DNA of 64,000 bases from Pseudomonadota bacterium (GTDB taxonomy: Bacteria; Desulfobacterota; Desulfobulbia; Desulfobulbales; JAGXFP01): NCBI GenBank assembly GCA_018814305.1, contig JAHJAA010000009.1, forward strand, positions 1 to 64,000, written 5' to 3'. The translations under genes and the position numbers were made by a program. Numbering within the stretch: position 1 is the stretch's first letter; the number at the start of each line of letters is the position of its first letter. The notes under the pieces are model-generated. The model made no database searches and was not told the origin of the DNA. It saw only the letters and a program-made list of their open reading frames with translations. This document shows positions 54,703 to 64,000 of this stretch, in pieces.

Positions 54703-54860
54703 CCGTTTTTTGTTTGGCTATGGAAGGTATCCTGAACTCGAGAGAATTTGAGTGGATATCAAATATAATGGTGACTTTGGCTGAGGCCTGAAGGTTCGAT
54801 TTTTTTGACCAGTGAAGATTATTTAGGCATTTTAGAATTCTAATTTTTTCCCAGGGAGAG

Positions 54861-55907
54861 ATGACCATGGCTGTGGCCAGTGATAAAGGCAAGACCCTTG
54901 ATTCGGCAATCCTTCAGATCCAGAAGCAGTTTGGCAAGGGATCGATCATGCGGATGGGGATTGATGTGGTGGAACCGATTCCGGCGATTCCAACCGGTGC
55001 CTTGAGTCTGGATATCGCCACTGGGGTTGGTGGTATTCCCAGAGGGCGAGTGACTGAGATCTATGGACCGGAGTCGTCGGGTAAGACCACCCTGGCCCTC
55101 CACGTGATTGCCGAGGCCCAGAAGCGTGGTGGTACCGCTGCCTTTATCGATGCCGAGCACGCCCTTGATATTACCTATGCCGAACGGCTTGGGGTCAATA
55201 TTGACGATCTGCTGGTCTCCCAGCCCGATTTTGGAGAACAGGCCCTGGAAATCGCCGAGATCCTGATCAGGAGCGGTTCCGTGGATGTGATCGTGGTCGA
55301 CTCGGTGGCGGCACTGGTCCCCAAGGCCGAGATCGACGGTAACATTGGAGACTCCCACGTTGGTCTCCAGGCCCGGCTCATGTCCCAGACCATGCGGAAG
55401 ATGACCGGTATTCTCAATCGGAGCCATACGGCCCTGGTCTTTATCAACCAGATCCGGATGAAAATCGGGGTCATGTACGGCAATCCCGAGACCACCACCG
55501 GGGGGAACGCCCTGAAGTTTTACAGCTCATTGCGGATTGATATTCGTAAGTTGGCTACGATCAAAGATGGAGCGGAAGTGATCGGCAACCGGACTCGGGT
55601 TAAGATCGTTAAAAATAAGGTGGCGCCGCCCTTTAAGATTGTGGAGTTTGATATCGTGTACGGCGAGGGAATTTCCAAGACCGGTGATCTGCTCGATATG
55701 GCCGTGACCCAGGATATCGTCGAGAAAAGCGGTTCCTGGTACTCCTTCAACGGCGAGCGTATCGGGCAGGGTCGGGAGAACTCCAAGGCCTATTTGAAAG
55801 ATCATCCCGAGATTATGACTGATATTGAGGAAAAGGTTCGGCTCGGATTTGGGCTTGGGGCTGTGAAATTGGCCGCGATTTCGGATGATGATTCCATTGA
55901 TGATTGA
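54861..55907 (+). CDS. recA: Recombinase RecA
   Basis: 348 residues; GGGAGAG lies before the ATG. Walker [10 protein letters not shown] (about 69-77), [18 protein letters not shown] (L1) and [12 protein letters not shown] (L2) are intact, and the C-terminus is acidic (ISDDDSIDD). It performs DNA strand exchange and co-protease activation of LexA. I found no CTG-N10-CAG-like LexA box in the 158-base upstream gap, so SOS control is unproven here. Confidence 0.98.
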   Translation: MTMAVASDKGKTLDSAILQIQKQFGKGSIMRMGIDVVEPIPAIPTGALSLDIATGVGGIPRGRVTEIYGPESSGKTTLALHVIAEAQKRGGTAAFIDAEHALDITYAERLGVNIDDLLVSQPDFGEQALEIAEILIRSGSVDVIVVDSVAALVPKAEIDGNIGDSHVGLQARLMSQTMRKMTGILNRSHTALVFINQIRMKIGVMYGNPETTTGGNALKFYSSLRIDIRKLATIKDGAEVIGNRTRVKIVKNKVAPPFKIVEFDIVYGEGISKTGDLLDMAVTQDIVEKSGSWYSFNGERIGQGRENSKAYLKDHPEIMTDIEEKVRLGFGLGAVKLAAISDDDSIDD

Positions 55908-55941
55908 AACCACCCGATATTGGGACATTAACCAGTTAACC

Positions 55942-55960
55942 GGGCCAAAGGGCCCTTTCT
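55942..55960 (+). terminator. Weak terminator-like hairpin between recA and alaS
   Basis: GGGCC-AAAG-GGCCC is followed by TTTCT, just before the alaS start. The five-base stem is strong but the U tract is poor, so partial read-through into alaS is likely. Confidence 0.35.
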
Positions 55961-55966
55961 AAACCA

Positions 55967-58633
55967 ATGAATATAACGAAAACAATGACCGGCAACGAGA
56001 TACGAGAAAAATTTTTAAGGTACTTCGAGTCCCAAGACCACACCCTGGTGGAAAGTTCCCCTCTGGTCCCCCATGATGACCCGACCCTGTTGTTCACCAA
56101 TGCGGGTATGGTTCAGTTCAAACGGTTGTTCATGGGCGAGGAGAAGCGGGATTATGTCAGGGCCGCCACCTCCCAGCGTTGCGTGAGAGCGGGGGGGAAG
56201 CACAATGATCTTGAAAATGTGGGATATACCGCAAGGCATCATACCTTTTTCGAGATGTTGGGGAATTTTTCCTTTGGGGATTATTTCAAAGAGGATGCCA
56301 TCCGCTTTGCCTGGGATTTTTTGACTCAAGAAATCGGTCTAGACCGTGATCGGCTCTGGATCTCAATTTTCGAGGATGATGACGAGGCCTTCAGCCTCTG
56401 GCAAAAAGAGGCCGGGGTGGCCCCGGAACGCATTGTTCGGATGGGTGAAAAGGATAACTTCTGGGCCATGGGCGACACCGGACCTTGCGGGCCATGTTCC
56501 GAGATTCATATTGATCAGGGCTCCGCGGTTGGTTGTGGAAAGCCCGAGTGTCAGCTTGGTTGTGACTGTGATCGGTTCCTGGAGATTTGGAATCTGGTCT
56601 TCATGCAGTTTTATCGCTCCGAGGAAGGCAGCATGACATCATTACCCAAACCCAGTATTGATACCGGGATGGGGCTTGAGCGGATTGCCGCAGTGGTCCA
56701 AGGGAAGACGACCAACTATGACTCCGATTTATTTACCACTATTTTTGAGGCCATCGCCAAGGTCTCAGGGAAGGAATATGGTAGCGAGTCCAAAAATGAT
56801 ACGGCCATGCGGGTTATTGCCGATCATGCCCGGGCCACTACCTTTTTGATTGCTGACGGAGTTTTACCATCCAATGAGGGGCGAGGGTATGTCCTGCGGC
56901 GGATCATGCGGCGGGCAATCCGTTACGGTCGGACCCTGGGGATGGAAAAGCCATTTCTTACCGCGATTACCGAGGCGGTCATTGCCCAGATGCGTGAGGC
57001 TTATCCTCACCTGAAGGATTGCGCCGCCCTTCTTTATAAAGTGGTCCAGAATGAGGAGGAACGGTTTCTCGAAACCATCGATCATGGTCTGGTCATGCTC
57101 AATAAGGAGTTGGACCGGATGGCGACGGGTGGTGATACCGTCATCACCGGCGATTTTATTTTTAAACTCTATGACACCTTTGGCTTCCCGGTGGATATCG
57201 TGCGGGATATTGCCCTGGAAAAAGGGCTTCGTGAAGATCAAGATGGATTTCATCGGGCCATGGAAATCCAGCGGAAACAGTCGAAAAAATCATGGAAAGG
57301 ATCGACCTTGAATGAATTGGGCAGTGGCGCCAAGGCTCTGTTGGCAGAGGGGGGCAAAGCGCGGTTCATTGGCTACCGGTCCCTGGACGGCCTTGGGGTG
57401 ATCAAGGGGTTGATCGGTTCCGATGGCGCGGCCCTCGGTCAGGCCGGAGAAGGGACACTGGTCGGGATTTTTTGTCCGGAGACCCCGTTTTATGCTGAAT
57501 CAGGCGGGCAACTCGGTGATCAGGGTGAGATCCGCGGTCGAAATGGAGTGGCGCGGGTGGTCAATACCATTTCAGTGGGAGATGGCTTAATTCTCCACCA
57601 GGCAGAGATCGCCTCGGGTTCCCTTCTTGTGGATGAGGAGGTAGATTTATTGGTTGACCGGGGGCGGCGGCAAAGAACCGCCAACAATCACACCGCAACC
57701 CATTTACTTCAGGCGGCGTTGCGCGAGGTGTTGGGTGATCATGTCCGGCAGGCGGGGTCTTTAGTCGGCCCTGATCGTCTCCGCTTTGATTTTACCAATT
57801 TTGCTCCTCTTTCTCCTGAGGAAATAAGGCACGTTGAGGAGATTATTAATCAACGGATTCGAGAGAATCAGACCGTTGATACCCAAGTCTCGGATCGGGA
57901 GACGGCTATTACCGATGGGGCAACGGCTCTATTTGGTGAAAAGTATGAGGATCAGGTTCGGGTGGTCAAGGTCGGCGAATTTAGTAAAGAATTGTGCGGT
58001 GGAACCCATGTGGGGGCAACCGGAGAGATCGGTCTAATCAAGATCATCAGTGAGAGTGGGATTGCAGCGGGGGTTCGGCGAATCGAGGCGGTTACTGGGG
58101 CCGGGGCGCTGGAACGTTTCCGTGAGGTTGAAAAACGGTTGCAGAATATTGCCGAACGGTTGAAAGCCAGTCCCGAGGAATTGGAGGAAAGGATGGAGCG
58201 CCTCCTGGCCCGGCAAAAAGAACTGGAAAAAGAGTTGACCCGGGTGACGACCCGTCAGTCCGTGGATAACCTTGATTCCCTTTTGGCCGGAGCTCGGCAG
58301 GTGAACGGGATTACCGTGGTTACGGCCCGATTGCAGGTTGATGGTCCAAAGACTATGCGGGAGGTGGGCGATCGACTTCGGGAAAAACTAGGTACGGGTA
58401 TTGCCGTGCTCGGTGCGGTTTTCGGAGATAAGGTCAGTCTCCTGGCCTTGGTCAGTGCCGACCTTACTGATCGTTACCATGCCGGTAATCTGGTTAAAGA
58501 GATTTCCGGCATGGTTGGAGGAAGCGGAGGGGGACGTCCGGATATGGCTCAGGCTGGCGGGACCATGCCGGACAAGTTGGATAATGCCTTGGCTGGAGTC
58601 GACGATGTGGTTGCGAAACAATCAGCCGTTTGA
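55967..58633 (+). CDS. alaS: Alanyl-tRNA synthetase
   Basis: 888 residues, full length. The class II catalytic core includes FTNAGMVQFK, RHHTFFEMLGNFSFGDYF and TGPCGPCSEIHID; editing domain with NHTATHLLQ and CGGTHV; coiled coil near 710-750; C-terminal oligomerisation (C-Ala) domain with GGSGGGRPDMAQAGG. It charges tRNA-Ala and edits Ser and Gly. The insertion CGKPECQLGCDCDRF near 188 adds Cys residues that could bind metal, as in other AlaS proteins. Confidence 0.97.
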   Translation: MNITKTMTGNEIREKFLRYFESQDHTLVESSPLVPHDDPTLLFTNAGMVQFKRLFMGEEKRDYVRAATSQRCVRAGGKHNDLENVGYTARHHTFFEMLGNFSFGDYFKEDAIRFAWDFLTQEIGLDRDRLWISIFEDDDEAFSLWQKEAGVAPERIVRMGEKDNFWAMGDTGPCGPCSEIHIDQGSAVGCGKPECQLGCDCDRFLEIWNLVFMQFYRSEEGSMTSLPKPSIDTGMGLERIAAVVQGKTTNYDSDLFTTIFEAIAKVSGKEYGSESKNDTAMRVIADHARATTFLIADGVLPSNEGRGYVLRRIMRRAIRYGRTLGMEKPFLTAITEAVIAQMREAYPHLKDCAALLYKVVQNEEERFLETIDHGLVMLNKELDRMATGGDTVITGDFIFKLYDTFGFPVDIVRDIALEKGLREDQDGFHRAMEIQRKQSKKSWKGSTLNELGSGAKALLAEGGKARFIGYRSLDGLGVIKGLIGSDGAALGQAGEGTLVGIFCPETPFYAESGGQLGDQGEIRGRNGVARVVNTISVGDGLILHQAEIASGSLLVDEEVDLLVDRGRRQRTANNHTATHLLQAALREVLGDHVRQAGSLVGPDRLRFDFTNFAPLSPEEIRHVEEIINQRIRENQTVDTQVSDRETAITDGATALFGEKYEDQVRVVKVGEFSKELCGGTHVGATGEIGLIKIISESGIAAGVRRIEAVTGAGALERFREVEKRLQNIAERLKASPEELEERMERLLARQKELEKELTRVTTRQSVDNLDSLLAGARQVNGITVVTARLQVDGPKTMREVGDRLREKLGTGIAVLGAVFGDKVSLLALVSADLTDRYHAGNLVKEISGMVGGSGGGRPDMAQAGGTMPDKLDNALAGVDDVVAKQSAV

Positions 58634-58725
58634 TTGCTGTAATTCAAGTTATTTCAACCAGATAACGCTGTTTATGAAGATGAGTGATCCAGGGCTGTTT
58701 AAGGGGTAAAGTGTAAGGAAAATGA

Positions 58726-58754
58726 TTGACAGCCCAAAATTTATGCGTTAGTAA
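58726..58754 (+). promoter_or_regulatory. Possible sigma-70 promoter of the ATP synthase operon
   Basis: TTGACA (58726-58731), a 17-base spacer and TAGTAA (58749-58754) are near consensus. Transcription from here would give a leader of about 310 bases before the first atp gene. The rest of the 442-base gap 58634-59075 holds no gene I can support. Confidence 0.45.
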
Positions 58755-59075
58755 TCCTTCATTTCACTGAGCAGTCATTCATTTATTGATGTACTGATTC
58801 TGGCGAAGAAATAAACAGGTATTGTTACCAATCTATCTGCCTTGCCCACTGTAGGGCGGTTCATGCGGATGTCCGGTGCTTTTCTCGGGGGAGATATTGT
58901 ACTTAAGGTGCCATGGGCTGCGTGTGATTTTTCCGAAAGAGTTTACGGAGTATGCCGAACAGTATAGTATCCGCGGGGGCCGGGTAGGAAGTTTTTTTTT
59001 GCCGTAAGGAATTTCGGCCAATGGTCGATTTGATTTTTTCGTTATGTTTTTAAAGGTTCTTTCAGGGAGCAAATA

Positions 59076-59501
59076 ATGATTACCATTGATTTGACCATGT
59101 GGATTCAGATCGCCAATATTCTGATCATGATCGTGATCATGAATATTGTGCTGTACAAACCAATCCGATCAATTCTCGAGGAACGGGAAAAGCGGATCGG
59201 TAGTTTTGAGAAAGATATCGAGGAATTTCATAAAAATGCCAAATTACGGCTCAGTGAGTTCGAAGAAAAACTCAATAATGCCAGGACTCGAGCCAAAGAC
59301 GAACTTGAACAGGCCAGAAGTACAGCTCAGTCTTCGGGGGCCGAAACCGTGGGGGCGATCCGCAAGGAAGTTGATACGGGGAAGGCTGCTTCCCTAAGTG
59401 ACCTTCAGACCCAAATTGCTTCGGCAAGAACGGAACTGCAGGGTCAAGTTGCTGGTTTTGCCGGCTCCGTGGCTGAAAAGATTTTAGGGAGGGGCCTGTA
59501 A
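59076..59501 (+). CDS. atpF': ATP synthase F0 subunit b'
   Basis: 141 residues. A single N-terminal membrane helix (ANILIMIVIMNIVLYKPI) is followed by a long Lys/Glu helix forming half of the peripheral stalk. It differs from the next gene product, so the stalk is a b/b' heterodimer as in several Desulfobacterota and cyanobacteria. No signal peptide-like leader. Its stop overlaps the next start (TAATG). Confidence 0.9.
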   Translation: MITIDLTMWIQIANILIMIVIMNIVLYKPIRSILEEREKRIGSFEKDIEEFHKNAKLRLSEFEEKLNNARTRAKDELEQARSTAQSSGAETVGAIRKEVDTGKAASLSDLQTQIASARTELQGQVAGFAGSVAEKILGRGL

Positions 59502-60118
59502 TGAAATTTCTTAATGGTAAGAAGCTTGGTGGCGTCTTTATGGCTGCTGTCATGGTTTGCGGATTCGCGGCCCTGGCTTTTGGTTCCGGCGGAGAAGGTT
59601 CGGCAGCAGGTGGTCATGGCGAGGGGAGTTTTCCCCAGGCCAAAGTGATGGATCTCCTCTGGCGCGCGTTAAACTTCGCCGGTTTGGTTATTATTCTGGT
59701 CTGGGCTTTGAAGAAGCCACTCTCCAATGCCTTGAGCGGTAGACGACAGGGCATTATCGAAAAATTTGAGGATCTTGAGAGCCGCAAGGCGGATGCCGAG
59801 CGGATCTATAAGGAATATGAGGCCAAGTTGGCCGGGATCGATGCCGAGGTTGACGCGATTGTCAGTGCTGCGGTCGCCCAGGGGCAGGTTGAAAAAGATC
59901 GTATCATTGCTGATGCCCAGCGGGCTGCCGGTGATATCAAAAGGCAAGCCGAAATGGCGATCCAGCATGAGTTTGCCGAGGCTCGTCTCCGGCTCCGGAG
60001 TGAAATTGCCGAGGAAGCGGTATTGATGGCTGAATCTATCATTAAGCAGAATCTACAGGCAACGGACCAGTCCAGACTTGTTGAAGATTATCTCGAAAAG
60101 GTGGGAGCTATCCAGTGA
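59501..60118 (+). CDS. atpF: ATP synthase F0 subunit b
   Basis: 205 residues. An extra N-terminal hydrophobic segment (about 12-27, possibly a signal peptide) and a Gly-rich linker come before the usual membrane helix (about 53-68), then the long stalk helix (KKPLSNALSGRRQGIIEKFEDLE). It overlaps b' by one base and the delta gene by four bases. Confidence 0.9.
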   Translation: MKFLNGKKLGGVFMAAVMVCGFAALAFGSGGEGSAAGGHGEGSFPQAKVMDLLWRALNFAGLVIILVWALKKPLSNALSGRRQGIIEKFEDLESRKADAERIYKEYEAKLAGIDAEVDAIVSAAVAQGQVEKDRIIADAQRAAGDIKRQAEMAIQHEFAEARLRLRSEIAEEAVLMAESIIKQNLQATDQSRLVEDYLEKVGAIQ

Positions 60119-60660
60119 AAAATACGGTTTTAGCAAAACGATATGCCAAGGCCCTTTTTGCCGTCGGTAAAGAGGAGAATGCCCTTGAGGAATATAGCCG
60201 GTCTCTCACCGAACTTGCCGGGTTGTCCGTTGAGATTCCCGAGTTGTTGGATGGTCTGACCAATCCACAGTATCCCCAGGACGTGCGTGAAAAAGTGATG
60301 GTCTACCTGGTTGGAGTGATTCAGGCTCCCCAGTTGATGGTCAATTTTTTAAATCTCCTGGTTCTGAAAAGACGGGCTAATGTCCTGTCGGATATCGCTG
60401 AAGTTTTTCAGCAGATGGTTGATGCCGAGAACAATCGCTGCCAGGGGATTGTGGTCTCTGCCACAGAGCTCGGAGCTGAGCTTAACGAAAAAATCAAGGC
60501 CACTTTGGAGAAATTGACCGGCAAGCAGGTCATTATGCAGAATCAAGTGGATCCTTCGATTATCGGCGGCATCGTAGCCAAGGTAGGGGATTTGGTGCTT
60601 GATGGCAGTATCAAGACGCAATTAACGGGTTTAAAAGAATCCATAAAAGGGAGTGAATAA
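60115..60660 (+). CDS. atpH: ATP synthase F1 subunit delta
   Basis: 181 residues from a GTG start in a GTGA overlap with atpF. The OSCP/delta domain begins with AKRYAKALFAVGKEENALEEY and ends with PSIIGGIVAKVGDLVLDGSIKTQL. It joins the peripheral stalk to the alpha subunits. Alpha starts four bases after its stop. Confidence 0.95.
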   Translation: MKNTVLAKRYAKALFAVGKEENALEEYSRSLTELAGLSVEIPELLDGLTNPQYPQDVREKVMVYLVGVIQAPQLMVNFLNLLVLKRRANVLSDIAEVFQQMVDAENNRCQGIVVSATELGAELNEKIKATLEKLTGKQVIMQNQVDPSIIGGIVAKVGDLVLDGSIKTQLTGLKESIKGSE

Positions 60661-60663
60661 GCA

Positions 60664-62187
60664 ATGCAGATCAAAGCCGAAGAGATTAGTCAGATAATCA
60701 GGGGGCAGATCAAAGACTACGAAAGTAAAGTCGATCTGAGTGAAACCGGAACCGTTATCTCCGTAGGTGACGGTATTGCCCGGGTCCATGGTGTTGAGAA
60801 TTGTATGGCCATGGAACTTCTTGAATTCCCCGGTGGGATTCTTGGCCTGGCCTTGAATCTTGAAACAGATAATGTCGGTTGCGCCATTCTTGGGAGTGTT
60901 ACCGGGATTAAGGAAGGCGATATCGTCAAACGGACCGGTAAAATCGCCGAGGTTCCGGTTGGACCGGCCATGGAAGGTCGTGTTGTTGACGGTGTTGGCA
61001 AGCCCATTGACGGGCAGGGACCGGTCAATACCACCGAAACCCGCAAAATCGAGGTTTTGGCCCCTGGCGTCATCGCCCGTAAAGGTGTCCATGAACCCTG
61101 CTATACCGGTAGCAAGGCAGTTGACGCCATGACCCCGGTGGGCAAGGGACAACGCGAACTGGTCATTGGTGATCGCCAGATCGGGAAAACCGCTCTGTGT
61201 ATCGATGCAATTATTGCCCAGAAAAATACCGATGTTCACTGTATCTATGTGGCCATAGGCCAGAAAAAATCAACGGTTGCCCTGGTGGTTGAGGCTCTGC
61301 GCAAGAACGGCGCCATGGATTACACCACCGTTGTAGCCGCCTGTGCTTCTGATCCTGCCCCCATGCAGTATCTGGCAGCCTTTGCCGGCTGTGCCATGGG
61401 TGAGTATTTCCGGGATAATGCCCAGCACGCTTTAATTATTTACGATGACCTTTCCAAACAGGCGGTTGCCTACCGTGAACTTTCCTTGTTGCTCCGCCGT
61501 CCGCCAGGACGTGAAGCGTATCCCGGTGATATTTTCTTCAACCATTCGCGACTCCTCGAGCGGGCCTCCAAGGTCAATGATGAACTTGGCGCCGGCTCTC
61601 TTACCGCCCTGCCGATTATCGAGACCCAGGCCGGTGACGTTTCCGCCTATATTCCGACGAACGTTATTTCCATTACCGATGGTCAGGTTTATCTTGAGCC
61701 GAACCTGTTTTTTGCCGGTGTCCGACCGGCCATCAACGTCGGTCTGTCGGTTTCACGGGTTGGTGGTGCCGCCCAGGTCAAGGCCATGAAACAGGTGGCC
61801 GGTACCCTCCGACTCGATTTGGCCCAATACCGTGAACTGGCCGCCTTTGCCGGATTTGGTTCTGATCTTGATGCTGCCACCCAGGCTCAGTTGACCCGCG
61901 GTGAGCGTCTGGTCGAGATCTTGAAACAACCCCAGTATCAGCCGCTGACCATGGAAAAACAGGTAACCATCCTTTTTGCTGGTACCCGTGGGTTCCTTGA
62001 TACCCTGCCGGTGAACATGCTGGCCGATTTTGAGAAGGATCTGTTTGCCCATGTGGCAAACAGTGCTCCGGCGATATTCGATACCCTGATTGAAAAGCAG
62101 ATGATTGATGGTGATCTTGAAGCGTTGATGAAGAAAACCATCGGTGAATTTGTGGAGTCATTCAAGGGTGCTCGAGGATTGAAATAA
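60664..62187 (+). CDS. atpA: ATP synthase F1 subunit alpha
   Basis: 507 residues. Beta-barrel N-domain, Walker [10 protein letters not shown] (about 169), [16 protein letters not shown], and the arginine finger region [10 protein letters not shown]. It forms the alpha3beta3 head with beta. Preceded by GGGAGTG. Confidence 0.97.
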   Translation: MQIKAEEISQIIRGQIKDYESKVDLSETGTVISVGDGIARVHGVENCMAMELLEFPGGILGLALNLETDNVGCAILGSVTGIKEGDIVKRTGKIAEVPVGPAMEGRVVDGVGKPIDGQGPVNTTETRKIEVLAPGVIARKGVHEPCYTGSKAVDAMTPVGKGQRELVIGDRQIGKTALCIDAIIAQKNTDVHCIYVAIGQKKSTVALVVEALRKNGAMDYTTVVAACASDPAPMQYLAAFAGCAMGEYFRDNAQHALIIYDDLSKQAVAYRELSLLLRRPPGREAYPGDIFFNHSRLLERASKVNDELGAGSLTALPIIETQAGDVSAYIPTNVISITDGQVYLEPNLFFAGVRPAINVGLSVSRVGGAAQVKAMKQVAGTLRLDLAQYRELAAFAGFGSDLDAATQAQLTRGERLVEILKQPQYQPLTMEKQVTILFAGTRGFLDTLPVNMLADFEKDLFAHVANSAPAIFDTLIEKQMIDGDLEALMKKTIGEFVESFKGARGLK

Positions 62188-62210
62188 CTGGACGCCGGGG
62201 GTAACTTCCA

Positions 62211-63083
62211 ATGCCAAGTCTCAAGGATGTAAAGACAAAGATCCAGGGAGTCAAGAAGACCTCTCAGATCACCAAGGCCATGAACATGGTGGCGGCGTCC
62301 AAGCTGCGTGGTGCTCAGCAGAAGATGGAAAATTTCCGTCCCTATGCGGATCAATTTAATGCCGCCATGACCAGCCTGTCGGGGAGTATGGAAACCTCTC
62401 AGTTCCCTCTGATGGAGTCAAGGGCGGTTCAGTCCGTTGAATTGGTTGTTGTGACTTCTGATCGTGGGCTGTGCGGGAGTTTTAATTCCAATATTCTTAA
62501 AACTGCCGAAAAGACCATTAAGAGGCTGGAGTCTGAAGGGAATACAGTGAAACTGGTCTGTGTCGGCAAGAAGGCCAACCGTTATTTCCGGAAATCAGGT
62601 AAGGTCAGAAAGGCCTTTGTTGATATCATGGGTAATTTTCAGATGTATAATGCCCGGGAAATCGCTCAGGACGTAGCGGCAAATTTCCTGGCTGGTGGCT
62701 CCGATCAGGTTCAGTTGATTTATGGCTCCTTTAAGAGTGTCGGCGTTCAACGGCCAGCCAGCCGTGACTTCCTGCCAATTCGACCGGTAATCGATGAAGC
62801 AGCTGCTAGCGGAACTGAGGGGGTTGATTATATTTATGAGCCTAGCCCCACCGAAATCATGGATGTTCTTCTGCCGCTTTATTTAAATGTCATGGTTTAT
62901 CATTCCATGCTTGAAGTTGGCGCCAGTGAACATGCTGCACGGATGAATGCCATGGATAATGCTACCAAGGCCTGCTCCGACATAATTAAAAACCTTACCT
63001 TGATCTATAACAAGGCACGACAGGCCGGAATTACCGCCGAATTGATGGATATCGTCGGTGGTGCCGAGGCCTTGAAGGGATAA
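62211..63083 (+). CDS. atpG: ATP synthase F1 subunit gamma
   Basis: 290 residues. The N-terminal rotor helix (LKDVKTKIQGVKKTSQITKA) and the C-terminal helix (ARMNAMDNATKACSDIIKNL) form the coiled rotor; TSDRGLCGSFNSNI is the usual core motif. GGGGG lies upstream of the start. Confidence 0.97.
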   Translation: MPSLKDVKTKIQGVKKTSQITKAMNMVAASKLRGAQQKMENFRPYADQFNAAMTSLSGSMETSQFPLMESRAVQSVELVVVTSDRGLCGSFNSNILKTAEKTIKRLESEGNTVKLVCVGKKANRYFRKSGKVRKAFVDIMGNFQMYNAREIAQDVAANFLAGGSDQVQLIYGSFKSVGVQRPASRDFLPIRPVIDEAAASGTEGVDYIYEPSPTEIMDVLLPLYLNVMVYHSMLEVGASEHAARMNAMDNATKACSDIIKNLTLIYNKARQAGITAELMDIVGGAEALKG

Positions 63084-63094
63084 GAAATTAATAC

Positions 63095-63135
63095 GAACCG
63101 CAGCATTTTGACTCAAGCGGTTCTTCTTTTTTTTG
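63095..63135 (+). terminator. Terminator-like hairpin between atpG and atpD
   Basis: GAACCGC (63095-63101) pairs with GCGGTTC (63117-63123) across a 15-base loop, and a T-rich run follows. It lies inside the operon before the beta gene, so it may lower or adjust downstream expression. Confidence 0.6.
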
Positions 63136-63164
63136 TAAACGATAGGAATGCTGAGGAGGCTTGA

Positions 63165-64000
<836 letters not shown>

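Noticed and set aside
54703-54860. LexA box before recA
   Set aside because: No CTG-N10-CAG or GAAC/GTTC-type palindrome of convincing quality was found.
58833-59072. 79-codon minus-strand ORF between alaS and the atp operon
   Set aside because: Opposite to the likely atp leader, with no domain features or supporting neighbour.

Overview
The window looks like chromosomal DNA of a Gram-negative bacterium, most likely a Desulfobacterota (former Deltaproteobacteria, Desulfobulbales-like) member. This is an inference from gene content, not a database result: a TonB-dependent receptor, a type II secretion (T2SS) cluster with PilM/PilN-type GspL, a split F-type ATPase operon opening with b' and b, a multi-domain O-antigen export operon, and a probable selenocysteine-containing protein. 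No tRNA, rRNA or CRISPR array was seen.

Region by region. (1) 1-140 is the 3' end (domains V and VI) of a group II intron lying antisense against the 3' end of a very large secreted-protein gene (131-5059, minus). (2) 5660-18631 (minus) is mainly a surface-polysaccharide operon: a Sel1-repeat protein, ABC permease (Wzm), B12-binding radical SAM enzyme, ABC ATPase (Wzt, with cargo-binding C-terminus), hexapeptide acyltransferase, a 1208-residue methyltransferase/coiled-coil/GT2/GT4 fusion, a radical SAM protein with a C-terminal beta domain, and an SGNH hydrolase; a U32 family RNA-hydroxylation-type protein follows. Most junctions overlap by 1-4 bases. (3) 18798-20396 (plus) has a strong promoter, a TPR protein and a small exported protein. 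(4) 20704-30145 (minus) holds a DsbA-like protein, a metallophosphoesterase-fold gene with an in-frame TGA followed by a SECIS-like hairpin (22009-23064), and a group of exported or surface proteins.

(5) 30670-44629 (plus) is a T2SS operon in the order E, F, H, I, J, K, L, M, C, D. No gspG is present. Two membrane-glycan genes sit between E and F, and a toxin-antitoxin pair sits between F and H. (6) 44761-50648 encodes a periplasmic binding protein, histidine kinase, NtrC-type regulator and TonB-dependent receptor, apparently one sensing and uptake unit. (7) 50701-58633 is housekeeping: mnmA, mtaB, cinA, recA, alaS. (8) 59076-64000 is the ATP synthase F1/stalk operon (b', b, delta, alpha, gamma, beta); beta runs off the window.

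The most interesting signals are the candidate selenoprotein, a family of four 134-192 bp intergenic long palindromes (near 20.4, 21.8, 40.9 and 51.9 kb), the 1208-residue fusion that resembles a covalent version of the WbdD-type chain-length ruler, and the group II intron that ends a 1642-codon gene.
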